From positions 434,001 to 498,000 of the forward strand of contig NZ_JASHKQ010000001.1 of NCBI RefSeq assembly GCF_030056795.1: a stretch of 64,000 nucleotides of DNA, written 5' to 3'. Positions within the stretch are counted from its first letter, which is position 1. Each line of letters begins with the position of its first letter. Source of the stretch: Rhodococcus sp. IEGM 1381 (lineage in GTDB: Bacteria; Actinomycetota; Actinomycetes; Mycobacteriales; Mycobacteriaceae). This document shows, one piece after another, positions 51,270 to 59,585 of the stretch. The notes beneath the pieces are model-generated. The model searched no databases. It was given only the letters and a program-made list of their open reading frames with translations, and was not told the DNA's origin. The position numbers and the translations under genes are program-made.

Positions 51270-51557
51270 TCGATGGCAATGGATCGGCTATGTGGGGGAA
51301 GCGATCCGGCATGGTGGCTGACTGTACGTGTGGATCAGACCAGGTGAGCGCCTGCAGTCGATGCCGACCCATGTCAAGTCATTCAGTTGGTTGTATTGGC
51401 GCACCTTGCGTCTGAGCAATCGGGAGACGCCCAGTGGGGCGACGTGCAGTCAAAGCTTCCCCCTAGGGGTTTGAGGATTGGGGGCGGATCCGTGTCAGGC
51501 TTTCCTTGACAAATCAACGTTCCGTCGTCAGGCTTTACCTGACACAGGAGGTCGATC
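51270..51557 (+). promoter_or_regulatory. Regulatory gap with two palindromic operators
   Basis: The 288-base gap between the divergent nuclease gene and the small HTH gene holds two related palindromes: TGTCAGG-CTTTC-CTTGACA (51493-51511) and GTCAGG-CTTTA-CCTGAC (51527-51543), the latter perfect, with starts about 33-34 bases apart (three helical turns). The second ends 2 bases before the AGGAGG (51546-51551) of the next gene, so a bound protein would block it. I see no other gene or RNA in the gap. Confidence 0.7.
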
Positions 51558-51962
51558 ATGGATCCCATCACCCTTGCCATCGAGGCGGATATCTCTGCTG
51601 CAACGCGGTCGGTTGTGACAGCAGCGGCCATCGAGGCCGGACGGGTTGCCGACGAGATCATCGGCACAGGTCCCCTGCCGGGCACACCGGAATGGGAGGC
51701 CGAGCAATCGACCGACCTGCCCGCACGACGCAGCCTCGCGTGGCATCTGTTGAGCCTTCGTGTCCAACTGGCGGCGGGACTCGACGGCCTCGAAACCGTT
51801 GTGGTGCTGCGGGTTCAGGGTGCAACGTGGGCGACCATCGGCACCGCAGTGGGCATGTCGCGGCAGTCCGCGCACGAGCGGTGGGGTGCCCGGTCGGCGG
51901 CCGTTCTCGATCTCGTCGGCGACGGACTCCCCAAGATCGTGCCGAACGACGACCCGGCCTGA
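51558..51962 (+). CDS. Small HTH-containing protein, probably autoregulatory
   Basis: A 134-aa protein. The C-terminal part contains an HTH, GATWATIGTAVGMSRQSAHERWG (about residues 95-117), similar to those in small actinobacterial DNA-binding proteins. The N-terminal half is helical and Ala-rich. AGGAGG lies 6 bases before the ATG. The adjacent tandem palindromes make it a likely autorepressor, and it may also act on the divergent ATPase/nuclease operon. Its stop is 1 base from the convergent LysG-type gene. Confidence 0.6.
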   Translation: MDPITLAIEADISAATRSVVTAAAIEAGRVADEIIGTGPLPGTPEWEAEQSTDLPARRSLAWHLLSLRVQLAAGLDGLETVVVLRVQGATWATIGTAVGMSRQSAHERWGARSAAVLDLVGDGLPKIVPNDDPA

Positions 51963-51963
51963 A

Positions 51964-52818
51964 CTACAACAGCATCCTCGCAGCACCTGCTGCCACGGCG
52001 TCTGCTGCTCGCTGGAGTGCGGGTGAAGACAGCGACCACTGCTGCCAGTACAGCAGCACGTCGTCGATTCCATTGTCATCGAAGCACTTCAGCGAGTCGC
52101 GGGCCTGCAGATCGGGGATCATGCCCCAACCGAAGCCGAGGTCGACGGCCCGCGCATAGTCCGCTGACGCCGGCACCAGATGCCGCGGCGGTTCGTGTGG
52201 TTCGACACCGAAGCGCTGTAAGTAGTTGTCCTGCAAGCGGTCGTCGGCGTCGAAGACGACCACGGGGGCGGCTCGTAAGGCTTCGGCCGTCACCCCTGCA
52301 GTGAACCATCGTTCGACGAATTCAGGTGTGGCCGACGGCCGGTAGCGCATCGCGCCGAGGCGTCGAACGGTGCAGCCACGAACCGGATCGGCGACCGATG
52401 TTATTGCGGCGGAGACGATCCCGTCGTGCAGCAGTTGAGCGGTACGGTCCTGATCTTGCCGATGCAGGTCGAAGGTCGTCTGGGACGCCAGTGGCGCGAG
52501 CACCGGCAGTACCCAGGTCGCCATCGAATCCGCATTGACCGCAAGGGAGACCGGAGCGGCGATTCCGTCGTCGTTCAGTTCGGCCCGAGTCTGGTCGGTC
52601 AAGGTGTCGATCTGGCGCGCCAGACGCAGCACAGCAATGCCGGATTGAGTGGCCACCACCGGTTTGCTTCGCTGGACCAATGTTCGCCCCAACGACTGCT
52701 CGAGTGACTTGATTCGCTGGCTCACCGCCGACGGCGTCACGTGCAACGCTCGAGCAGCGGCCTCGAACGTTCCTTCCTCGACCACTGCTTTGAGGGCTCT
52801 CAGCTGCTCGATCTCCAT
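51964..52818 (-). CDS. LysR-family regulator, LysG/ArgP type
   Basis: A 284-aa LysR regulator. MEIEQLRALKAVVEEGTFEAAA and HVTPSAVSQRIKSLEQSLG form the HTH, followed by a periplasmic-binding-protein-like effector domain. The divergent neighbour is a LysE-type exporter, the arrangement of Corynebacterium lysG-lysE, in which LysG senses lysine, arginine or histidine and switches on export. The role is inferred from that conserved pairing. Confidence 0.85.
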   Translation of the reverse strand: MEIEQLRALKAVVEEGTFEAAARALHVTPSAVSQRIKSLEQSLGRTLVQRSKPVVATQSGIAVLRLARQIDTLTDQTRAELNDDGIAAPVSLAVNADSMATWVLPVLAPLASQTTFDLHRQDQDRTAQLLHDGIVSAAITSVADPVRGCTVRRLGAMRYRPSATPEFVERWFTAGVTAEALRAAPVVVFDADDRLQDNYLQRFGVEPHEPPRHLVPASADYARAVDLGFGWGMIPDLQARDSLKCFDDNGIDDVLLYWQQWSLSSPALQRAADAVAAGAARMLL

Positions 52819-52893
52819 AATATGAAGGTACGCTTATCAACACTGAAAAACATTCGCTGGACCTAACCACGATGCCCTCCTAGCGTTACAGAC

Positions 52894-53511
52894 ATGACAT
52901 CGCTTGCCGCCGCACAATCGACCCTCACCGGATTGGGCGTCGGACTCTCACTCATCGTCGCCATCGGCGCGCAGAACGCGTTCGTGCTGCGCAAAGGCCT
53001 GCAACGCACGCACGTGTTGCCGGTGGTGGCGGTATGCGCCCTGTCCGACGCGGTACTCATTCTGGCTGGGGTGGCAGGCATCGGAGTACTCGTCGACCGC
53101 TTCCCCGTCGCTCTGCGCGTCGTGACCATCCTCGGTGCCGTGTTCCTCCTCGTCTACGGACTGATGGCACTCAATCGCGCGCGCACTCCCTCGACGATGA
53201 CGACCGAGACGACCGGTGGCGGTTCACTGATCGCGGCCCTCGCCACCTGCCTGGCGCTGACCTGGCTCAATCCGCACGTCTATCTCGACACCGTGGTGTT
53301 CCTGGGTTCCATCGGCAACCGTCAGCCAGGAGACCTGCGGTGGTGGTTCGCCGTCGGCGCGATGCTGGGTAGCGTGCTGTGGTTCACCGCGCTCGGCTAC
53401 GGCTCACGTGTGCTCAGTCCGCTGTTCGCACGGCCGCTGGCATGGCGAATCCTCGACCTCGGGATCGGGATCATGATGCTGACCCTGGCGGCGCTGCTGG
53501 TCTTCGGCTGA
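52894..53511 (+). CDS. LysE/ArgO-family basic amino acid exporter
   Basis: A 205-aa membrane protein with six hydrophobic segments. IVAIGAQNAFVLRKGLQR is the LysE/ArgO signature, and LALTWLNPHVYLDTVVFLGS is the conserved central motif. It should export lysine or arginine when internal levels are high. It is divergent from the LysG-type regulator, 75 bases away. The lysine-degrading genes lie 7 kb upstream, beyond the accessory operon. Confidence 0.88.
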   Translation: MTSLAAAQSTLTGLGVGLSLIVAIGAQNAFVLRKGLQRTHVLPVVAVCALSDAVLILAGVAGIGVLVDRFPVALRVVTILGAVFLLVYGLMALNRARTPSTMTTETTGGGSLIAALATCLALTWLNPHVYLDTVVFLGSIGNRQPGDLRWWFAVGAMLGSVLWFTALGYGSRVLSPLFARPLAWRILDLGIGIMMLTLAALLVFG

Positions 53512-53630
53512 ACCTGATTATCTGGGTCATTCCGCAGGCTCCACTCCCGACACTTGATCCGCGGTACAACGAGTGATCTGATAGTCGCGGTAGACCGACC
53601 GCACGGTCTCGAAAACCCTGGAGGACTCCC

Positions 53631-53984
53631 GTGCCGTACCTCGGCCTGTTGATCATGCTGATGGCCATCTTCTGTCTGATCGACGTCATCACCGCCGACG
53701 ACTCCGGCATCCGCCACCTCCCGAAAATGGTGTGGCTACTGCTCGTCATCGTCCTGCCGTTGGCCGGCTCCATCGCGTGGCTCGTCGTGGGACGACCCGA
53801 AGGCGGCGGCATCTGGGGTGGCAGCGGTGCACCGCGCACCGCGTCGGCATACCCCGAGTACGACGCCAAACCCGGCCGGGCCGTCGCCCAGTCGCAGGAA
53901 AGTGACGAGGAGTTCCTGCGCCGCTGCCGCGCCCGCGCCGAGGAGCAGCGCCGCGTCGCCCGCGAGCAGCGCAAGAGCGAATGA
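53631..53984 (+). CDS. PLDc_N-domain membrane protein
   Basis: A 117-aa protein. Two N-terminal membrane helices (LGLLIMLMAIFCLIDVI and VWLLLVIVLPLAGSIAWLVVGRP) match the PLDc_N module found at the start of cardiolipin synthases, here alone. A charged Arg/Glu-rich helix ends it (EEFLRRCRARAEEQRR). GGAGG precedes the GTG start. Stand-alone PLDc_N proteins are common in actinobacteria; their function is unknown. Confidence 0.75.
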   Translation: MPYLGLLIMLMAIFCLIDVITADDSGIRHLPKMVWLLLVIVLPLAGSIAWLVVGRPEGGGIWGGSGAPRTASAYPEYDAKPGRAVAQSQESDEEFLRRCRARAEEQRRVAREQRKSE

Positions 53985-54020
53985 CACCACAGCCCTCAGT
54001 GCACGCGGAATAGAAACACC

Positions 54021-54542
54021 ATGGCCAAGCTGACGACGTTTCCCGAACCGAGTTCCGCCCTGTCCGATCCCGCCGACCTGTTTCGCGAGTACCTACGCTT
54101 CTATCGCGGCGAGTTGGTTCGGCGAATCACTGCCCTGAGCGGCGATTCCTTGACCACCACGGCCGTTCCCTCGGACTGGACGCCGCTGCAGATGCTGACG
54201 CATCTGGTGCACATGGAGCAGCGCTGGTTCGTCTGGGGATTTCTCGGCAGGTCGGTCGACGCGCCGTGGGGTGACGAGAAGGACGGCTCCTGGCATGTGC
54301 CGGCCGAGGTGGACGCCGAGACCCTGCTGACCAGGCTGAACGACGGTGCCCGACTCACCGAAGAAGTACTGAGCTCACACCGGATGGACGAATTGGCCAC
54401 TCTCGGTGGACGATTCACCGATGAGAGGCCGACTCTGATCTGGATCTGCTTCCATGTACTCCAGGAGTACGCCCGTCACCTCGGCCACCTCGACGTCGCT
54501 GTCGAACTGGCCGGCGGGCCGAGAGGTGAGGGACCGGCATGA
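54021..54542 (+). CDS. DinB-family (DUF664-like) four-helix protein
   Basis: A 173-aa protein of the DinB/mycothiol-S-transferase-like fold: helix one with REYLRFYRGELVRRI, a metal-ligand His in TPLQMLTHLVHMEQRW, and a second His pair in LQEYARHLGHLDV. Such proteins often bind a divalent metal and transfer thiols such as mycothiol. The gene overlaps a VOC gene by 4 bases, suggesting a shared detoxification role. Confidence 0.75.
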   Translation: MAKLTTFPEPSSALSDPADLFREYLRFYRGELVRRITALSGDSLTTTAVPSDWTPLQMLTHLVHMEQRWFVWGFLGRSVDAPWGDEKDGSWHVPAEVDAETLLTRLNDGARLTEEVLSSHRMDELATLGGRFTDERPTLIWICFHVLQEYARHLGHLDVAVELAGGPRGEGPA

Positions 54543-54931
54543 GAATCAACATCACCAGCGTCTTCGTCGACGATCAGAGCAAGGCGCTGACGTTCTACAC
54601 CGAGGTACTGGGCTTCGTCGTCAAACACGATGTAGCCATGGGTGGCCCCGATCGTTGGCTCACGGTCGTCTCACCGCAGGATCCGGAAGGCACCGAGTTG
54701 CTGCTCGAGCCCAGTGGTCATCCCGCAACCGCACCGTTCAAGGATGCGCTCTTCGCGGACGGCATCCCGTTCACGCAGTTCGCGGTGGACAGTGTTGCAG
54801 CAGAATACGATCGGCTCATCGGCCTCGGCGTTCGGTTCACTCAGCAGCCCACCGAGATGGGCCCGGTGATCACTGCGGTGTTCGACGACACCTGCGGAAA
54901 CCTGATTCAGATCATCGCTCCGGCGAGCTGA
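54539..54931 (+). CDS. VOC-family glyoxalase-like protein
   Basis: A 130-aa VOC protein. INITSVFVDDQSKALTFYTEVLGF opens the first beta-alpha-beta unit and TELLLEPSG and DDTCGNLIQII close each half, with metal-ligand-like Glu residues in place. It starts in an ATGA overlap with the DinB-like gene. Substrate unknown; resistance or detoxification roles are usual for the family. Confidence 0.78.
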   Translation: MRINITSVFVDDQSKALTFYTEVLGFVVKHDVAMGGPDRWLTVVSPQDPEGTELLLEPSGHPATAPFKDALFADGIPFTQFAVDSVAAEYDRLIGLGVRFTQQPTEMGPVITAVFDDTCGNLIQIIAPAS

Positions 54932-54935
54932 CGCC

Positions 54936-55361
54936 TCAGAGGTTCGCGTACAGATCGACGGTGGTGCCGTCGGGATCGTGCACGACGGCATAACGCTGAC
55001 CCCAGAACGCATCCCACGGCTGCAGGTGGCCGGTGTACCCCGCGTCGGTCACCGCTGCCCACGCCGCGTCCACTCCGGCGGCGGAACCGCAATCGAAGGC
55101 GAGCGCAACGCGATGACCGCCGCTGGGCGGCGTCCACGTCGGGTCGAAGGAGGTGATCGTGGACGGGAGATCGAACAACAGTCGAACGCCGCCGAGGTCG
55201 ACCTCTACATGTTGCTCGGCATCGGCGTCGGCCGGAATATCCAGTCCCAGAACGCGATAGAACGCCAAAGCGGAAGCCATATCGGCGACGACGATTTCGA
55301 TTCCTGCCAGACGTGGTGTCACGACGACAAGGCTAACCGCGTCAGCCCCAGTTCGCGGCAT
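54936..55361 (-). CDS. VOC-family glyoxalase-like protein
   Basis: Up to 141 aa with VOC features: IEIVVADMASALAFYRVLGLDIP, HVEVDLGGVRLLFD and YAVVHDPDGTTVDLYA. A GTG at 55322 would give a 128-aa protein closer to the family start; the ATG at 55361 overlaps the upstream gene by 20 bases. Neither has a clear ribosome site. It is convergent with the previous VOC gene and second in a two-gene minus-strand unit. Confidence 0.7.
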   Translation of the reverse strand: MPRTGADAVSLVVVTPRLAGIEIVVADMASALAFYRVLGLDIPADADAEQHVEVDLGGVRLLFDLPSTITSFDPTWTPPSGGHRVALAFDCGSAAGVDAAWAAVTDAGYTGHLQPWDAFWGQRYAVVHDPDGTTVDLYANL

Positions 55362-55719
55362 TTGTCAGGCAGAAGGGATGCCCCGCCGGGTCCAGCAACA
55401 CGCGCCAGGTCTCACCCGGCTGGTCGCCTGGCAGCGTCGCACCCATCTGTACGGCGGCCGCCGCCGCGGCGTCGAGATCATCGACCGCAAGATCGAAGTG
55501 AAACTGCTTGCTGCCATTGGTATTCGGCCACGGCGGCGGCTGATAGTCGTCGACGCGACCGAATCCGAGCGCACTGCTCGGCCCCTGCAGCATCGCGTAC
55601 TCCTGCTCCGAATGTACGACGCTCCAGCCCAACAGCGACGACCAGAATCTCGCATTGGCCGCAGGGTCTGCGCAGTCCAGGGTGACCATCTTCAGAGTGG
55701 CCACGGGTGTCTCGGTCAT
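55342..55719 (-). CDS. VOC-family glyoxalase-like protein
   Basis: A 125-aa VOC protein of the PhnB/glyoxalase-like subgroup: LKMVTLDCADPAANARFWSSLLGW, then KQFHFDLAVDDLDAA with a metal-ligand-type His, and LLDPAGHPFCLTNA. It starts 65 bases from the divergent AraC-family gene and precedes a second VOC gene. GGAGG lies upstream of the ATG. Substrate unknown. Confidence 0.78.
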   Translation of the reverse strand: MTETPVATLKMVTLDCADPAANARFWSSLLGWSVVHSEQEYAMLQGPSSALGFGRVDDYQPPPWPNTNGSKQFHFDLAVDDLDAAAAAAVQMGATLPGDQPGETWRVLLDPAGHPFCLTNAANWG

Positions 55720-55784
55720 GGTGTTCCTCCTTCACATTGTCGATTTCTCGGGGGGTGTCGGACCAGACTCCTACACTGACGCCC

Positions 55785-56609
55785 GTGCCGGATAGGAAAA
55801 ATGCGACAGCCACCCAGTCCGGCGTCCTGCGGCCGGATCAGCTGGCGCAGTACGTCGACCTGGTGCGGCTGCCGTGCGCGGCGGCGTTGGAACCGTGGGT
55901 CGAGAATTACTGGCAGCTTCAGTGGAATGTTCCGCCCGGCACCTCGTACCGCAGTTCGACGCTCCCGCACCCGGCCTGCACGCTCAGCGTCGAACACGGC
56001 TGGACCAGAGAAGGCGTCGTCGACCCGGTGGTGGTGACGGGAGTGCTCACACGCCGCTTCGACGTCGTGCTCGCCGAATCCGGTTGGGTCTTCGGCGTCA
56101 AGTTCCGGCCGGGCGGCTACGCGGCCTTCACTGGAACGGTGGCTCGAAGCCTGCGCGACGTCCACGTGGCTCCGCCCACTGCGTTCCAGCCCGACACAGT
56201 CGACGCCTTGGCAAATCTGGGCGGACATCTGAATGCCGACCACTGCCGAACCGTCGTCGACGCGGTTCTCACGCCCTATGCACCGGAGGTCGAGCCGGAG
56301 TACGAGGTCGTTCTGGACATCATCGGGACCATGCTGGGAGATCGGACGCTGATTCGCGTCGCCCAGGTCGAAGAGCGTTGCGGTATCGGCGCTCGGCGAG
56401 TGCAGCGGCTGTTCGAGCGTTATGTCGGAGCGACGCCCAAGTGGGTTCTCAGCCGGTATCGCATTCACGATGCACTCAGTGAGCTCGACGACGGCTACTC
56501 AGGTCCCCTGGCAGACCTTGCGGCGCGATACGGCTGGTTCGACCAGGCGCACTTCACCCGCGAGTTCACCGAACTGGTGGGAATTCCACCGAGTTCGTAT
56601 CAACTGTGA
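55785..56609 (+). CDS. AraC-family transcriptional regulator
   Basis: A 274-aa regulator. The C-terminal HTH pair includes VAQVEERCGIGARRVQRLFERYVG and LADLAARYGWFDQAHFTREFTELVG, ending in PSSYQL. The N-terminal part (PWVENYWQLQW, GVKFRPGGYAAF) matches the DUF6597-type sensor found in many actinobacterial AraC proteins. The GTG at 55785 is preferred over the upstream frame start at 55707, which overlaps the divergent VOC gene. It probably regulates the VOC pair. Confidence 0.8.
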   Translation: MPDRKNATATQSGVLRPDQLAQYVDLVRLPCAAALEPWVENYWQLQWNVPPGTSYRSSTLPHPACTLSVEHGWTREGVVDPVVVTGVLTRRFDVVLAESGWVFGVKFRPGGYAAFTGTVARSLRDVHVAPPTAFQPDTVDALANLGGHLNADHCRTVVDAVLTPYAPEVEPEYEVVLDIIGTMLGDRTLIRVAQVEERCGIGARRVQRLFERYVGATPKWVLSRYRIHDALSELDDGYSGPLADLAARYGWFDQAHFTREFTELVGIPPSSYQL

Positions 56610-56724
56610 GTAACGCCTTCGTCACGCATTGGGACTTTTGCCGATTCGTTTGGCACAGTATCCCGCGGTGCTCGGTAGTACCGGGCGGGGAACAGCAGCA
56701 CAGAGGAAGGGTGGGCTCCAACGC

Positions 56725-57795
56725 ATGATCAACATTCTCGTTACCGGCGGTATCGCGTTGGCGGTCTCGATTCTGTTGACGCCATTTCTCATCGCGCTGT
56801 TCACCCGGCAGGGCTTCGGCCAGGAGATTCGTGTCGAGGGCCCCGTAAGCCATTACGCCAAGCGAGGGACGCCGACGATGGGCGGCGTCGCGATCATCGT
56901 GGGTTTGTGGGCCGGCTATCTCGGCTCCCACCTCGTCGCGATGGGCGGCGACGGGCCATCGGCGTCTGCCCTGCTGATTCTCGGTCTTGCCACTGCTCTC
57001 GGCGTCGTCGGCTTTCTCGACGACTACATCAAGGTACGTATGAAGCGAAGCCTCGGCCTCAAAGCAACCGGCAAGTACGTCGGGCAGATCAGTGCAGCGG
57101 TGATATTCGCAGTATTGGCGCTGCAGTTCCGCAATGGGAACGGGCTGACGCCGGGCAACGTCGAACTCTCGCTGGTGCGCCAATCGACGTTCTTCACGAT
57201 GGCACCGATCGTTTTTGTGCTGTTCTGTGTTTTCCTCATCGTCGCGTGGTCCAACGCGGTCAACCTCACCGACGGGCTCGACGGTTTGGCGGCAGGGTCG
57301 ATGACCCTCGTCCTCGGCGCGTACACGGTGATGACGTTCTGGCAGTACCGGCAATCGTGTGCAACCAACTCCGTTGCCGGGTGCTACCAGGTGCGCGATC
57401 CACTCGACCTCGCCGTCGTCTGCGCCGCCGCTGCGGGTGCCTGTATCGGGTTCCTCTGGTGGAACGCCGCCCCGGCCAAGATCTTCATGGGCGACACCGG
57501 GTCGCTCGCCCTCGGCGGACTGCTCGCAGGCCTGTCGATCGTGAGCAAAACCGAGCTGATCGCCCTCGTCTTCGGAGCTCTCTTCGTGGCCGAAGCTGCG
57601 TCGGTCGTCATTCAGGTCGCCTCGTTCAAGAGCACCGGCAAGCGGCCCTTCCGGATCGCGCCCATCCACCACCACTTCGAGTTGGGCGGCTGGGCGGAGA
57701 CGACGGTCATCATCCGGTTCTGGCTCTTCGCCGCGATTGCGTCGGCGCTGGGGCTCGGGTTGTTCTACAGCGAATTCCTCGCAGCAGTCGGCTGA
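56725..57795 (+). CDS. Phospho-MurNAc-pentapeptide transferase (MraY) homologue outside a mur cluster
   Basis: A 356-aa ten-helix membrane enzyme with all MraY hallmarks: RGTPTMGG, the catalytic FLDDYIKV (Asp99, Asp100), [21 protein letters not shown] and the HHHFELGGW loop. MraY makes lipid I from UDP-MurNAc-pentapeptide and undecaprenyl phosphate. Normal mraY lies between murF and murD; here the neighbours are an AraC regulator and unknown genes, so this is probably a second copy. The ATG at 56725 follows GGAAGGG; the frame extends to 56629. A role in stress, or in resistance to MraY inhibitors, is speculative. Confidence 0.85.
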   Translation: MINILVTGGIALAVSILLTPFLIALFTRQGFGQEIRVEGPVSHYAKRGTPTMGGVAIIVGLWAGYLGSHLVAMGGDGPSASALLILGLATALGVVGFLDDYIKVRMKRSLGLKATGKYVGQISAAVIFAVLALQFRNGNGLTPGNVELSLVRQSTFFTMAPIVFVLFCVFLIVAWSNAVNLTDGLDGLAAGSMTLVLGAYTVMTFWQYRQSCATNSVAGCYQVRDPLDLAVVCAAAAGACIGFLWWNAAPAKIFMGDTGSLALGGLLAGLSIVSKTELIALVFGALFVAEAASVVIQVASFKSTGKRPFRIAPIHHHFELGGWAETTVIIRFWLFAAIASALGLGLFYSEFLAAVG

Positions 57796-57811
57796 CCTCT
57801 ACGATTCCGAT

Positions 57812-58024
57812 ATGACCGACGAACTGTCTCCAGTGGCCAAGGTCGATGCTCTCGCCGCCGAACTCGAACAACTCGATGCTCGACGCGTCGCCATCGGGGT
57901 CGAACTCGTCAACCTTCAATTCGGCCTCGACGGAAATGCCAAGATCCGCGCGACAGAGGTGTTCCACAGCGACTACCTGGAGCGACTGTTCAACTTGGTC
58001 GACGAACTGCGCACCGACGAGTAG
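57812..58024 (+). CDS. Small coiled-coil-like hypothetical protein
   Basis: A 70-aa protein beginning MTDELSPVAKVDALAAELEQL. The first 40 residues have a heptad pattern and the second half is acidic and amphipathic. It follows the mraY homologue by 16 bases and may be co-transcribed. No family recognised. Confidence 0.5.
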   Translation: MTDELSPVAKVDALAAELEQLDARRVAIGVELVNLQFGLDGNAKIRATEVFHSDYLERLFNLVDELRTDE

Positions 58025-58030
58025 GGCTCC

Positions 58031-58759
58031 TTACACAGCGTCCTGATCCGAGCGCGACACCACAGTCAGGCGGTAGTCCCGCAGCGACAGAGTGAGTGCG
58101 GCCAATGCTGCAATTACTACTCCACCGATCGGAAACACCGACCACGGATTGCTGATGGTGGGACTGAAGGTCGATTGTGGTCGACTACGCGTGACGTAGG
58201 ACGTATCGGAACTGTAGGTCTCCGATACGGAAGGGTCCAGTGAAGTCCAGCCGAAATCTGACGCTGAAGTAGATACTTCATCACCCCAATCGACGAACAT
58301 CAGCGTGTTCAGGTACGTCGCAGAGCTGCGTGGTTCCGACCGTTGCGGTGGCCAGTGCGTCCAGGCAAGGGCGCTGCCGGCTCCCAGAGCCGCGCCGATG
58401 ACGATCAGCAACGCGAACAGGTGGGCGCAACTGCGCTGCCGATCCTGAACAATGCGCAGACCCGAATCGACGAGAAACGAGGCCACCACCAGACCCGTCA
58501 CTACCCCTGCTGCAACAAGATAGAGCGTAATCGGGAACCAACTCGGCCGAATGTAGGTCATGCCCACATTCGGTGGACCCGCGACTGCGACATGCCAGAC
58601 CACCGCTGCGCCAGCGCCCGTCGAAGCACCGACGGCGGCAAGCACCGCGACGAGCGCTTTATCGGATGGCCTGTCCACGATCGGGACTCTACCCACGGTG
58701 AGCACCCGTGTGCCGGTCCACCTGTCCTGGACCCGTCTCACATTCGGAGAATCCTCCAT
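58031..58759 (-). CDS. Hypothetical membrane protein
   Basis: A 242-aa protein with about four membrane helices (ALVAVLAAVGASTGAGAAVVW, ITLYLVAAGVVTGLVVAS, LFALLIVIGAALGAGSALAW and VIAALAALTLSL). Between the third and fourth is a long Ser/Thr-rich extracytoplasmic segment (VSTSASDFGWTSLDPSVSET). I use the ATG at 58759; an upstream in-frame ATG at 58819 runs into the MFS remnant. Function unknown. Confidence 0.55.
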   Translation of the reverse strand: MEDSPNVRRVQDRWTGTRVLTVGRVPIVDRPSDKALVAVLAAVGASTGAGAAVVWHVAVAGPPNVGMTYIRPSWFPITLYLVAAGVVTGLVVASFLVDSGLRIVQDRQRSCAHLFALLIVIGAALGAGSALAWTHWPPQRSEPRSSATYLNTLMFVDWGDEVSTSASDFGWTSLDPSVSETYSSDTSYVTRSRPQSTFSPTISNPWSVFPIGGVVIAALAALTLSLRDYRLTVVSRSDQDAV

Positions 58760-58844
58760 GCCACCGCTCGTATTCCTACTTGCCACTGCCGTTTTCGCCC
58801 AGGGAACGTCCGAGTTCATGGTCTGGTGGCATCTGAACTGTTGA
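58758..58844 (+). pseudogene. Remnant of an MFS (DHA1) transporter gene
   Basis: A 28-codon frame reading MPPLVFLLATAVFAQGTSEF matches the start of DHA1 sugar/drug efflux MFS proteins, in which FAQGTSEFML leads into the first helix. After MVWWHLNC a stop follows, and no further MFS sequence is visible. It overlaps the start codon of the divergent membrane-protein gene. I read it as the 5' end left after deletion of a transporter gene. Confidence 0.65.
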
Positions 58845-58878
58845 CCTGAAGCGTGGTTGAGGTTCTACTGTCGCTTCC

Positions 58879-59343
58879 ATGAACACACAGGCACCCGTAC
58901 ACCCACGACCGATGCAGCCACCCGAACGACAGCCGATCGGATTCTGGACCGCCCGCGCCGGCGAGGCCATCCGAGCACGTACTCGCGGCGCCCTCCATGA
59001 CATCGGGGTCACCCAGCCCGAATGGTGGCTCCTGCATCAGATCTCGCTGCAACCCGCAGGGGCCGACAGAGAAGCGACGATCGAGAAGATCGGCCACAAC
59101 GATACCCCGGAGGCAATCGTCGAGGCGCTCGATTCCGCACGCGCGAAGGGCTGGATCACGGAGTCGAATTCACGCGTGACATTCACCCCGGAAGGTAAGG
59201 AACAATTTCGACGAGGGGCGGACGTTCAGCAGATGCTGCAGGACGAACGTATGCAGGGCATCAGCCAGGACGAATTCGTCACCGCAATTCAGGTGTTGCA
59301 GAGAACAATCCAGAACGTCGGTGGCGACGCCTGGCATTGGTGA
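58879..59343 (+). CDS. MarR-like winged-helix regulator
   Basis: A 154-aa protein. GALHDIGVTQPEWWLLHQIS, ALDSARAKGWITESNSRVTFT and TPEGKEQFRR follow the MarR winged-helix layout, ending in a dimerisation helix. It begins 34 bases after the MFS remnant, so it may once have regulated that transporter. A small convergent membrane gene ends 2 bases beyond its stop. Confidence 0.75.
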   Translation: MNTQAPVHPRPMQPPERQPIGFWTARAGEAIRARTRGALHDIGVTQPEWWLLHQISLQPAGADREATIEKIGHNDTPEAIVEALDSARAKGWITESNSRVTFTPEGKEQFRRGADVQQMLQDERMQGISQDEFVTAIQVLQRTIQNVGGDAWHW

Positions 59344-59345
59344 GG

Positions 59346-59585
59346 TCAGTTGCGGCGAATACGGTCGACCGATACCGCGATCGCCAGTCCCAGAAGCGCG
59401 CCGAGAACGGGCAGGCCGATGATGATGAGCAGCGTCGTGTTCTGTAAGCCGAGAATTCCCGTGTATGCCGAATCGTCGACGACGAATGCGTAGTTGACCC
59501 GTCGCGGTCGGTTCTCCCACACCAGATAGCCGAGCGAGCAGACGAGACCGAGCGAAAGTCCGATGAGCGTGAACAACTTACGCAT
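59346..59585 (-). CDS. Small two-helix membrane protein
   Basis: A 79-aa protein with two membrane helices (LFTLIGLSLGLVCSLGYLVW and TTLLIIIGLPVLGALLGLAIAVSV), beginning MRKL and ending in a basic DRIRRN. Its start overlaps the last bases of the HAD gene, so the two form one transcription unit. No function recognised. Confidence 0.55.
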   Translation of the reverse strand: MRKLFTLIGLSLGLVCSLGYLVWENRPRRVNYAFVVDDSAYTGILGLQNTTLLIIIGLPVLGALLGLAIAVSVDRIRRN

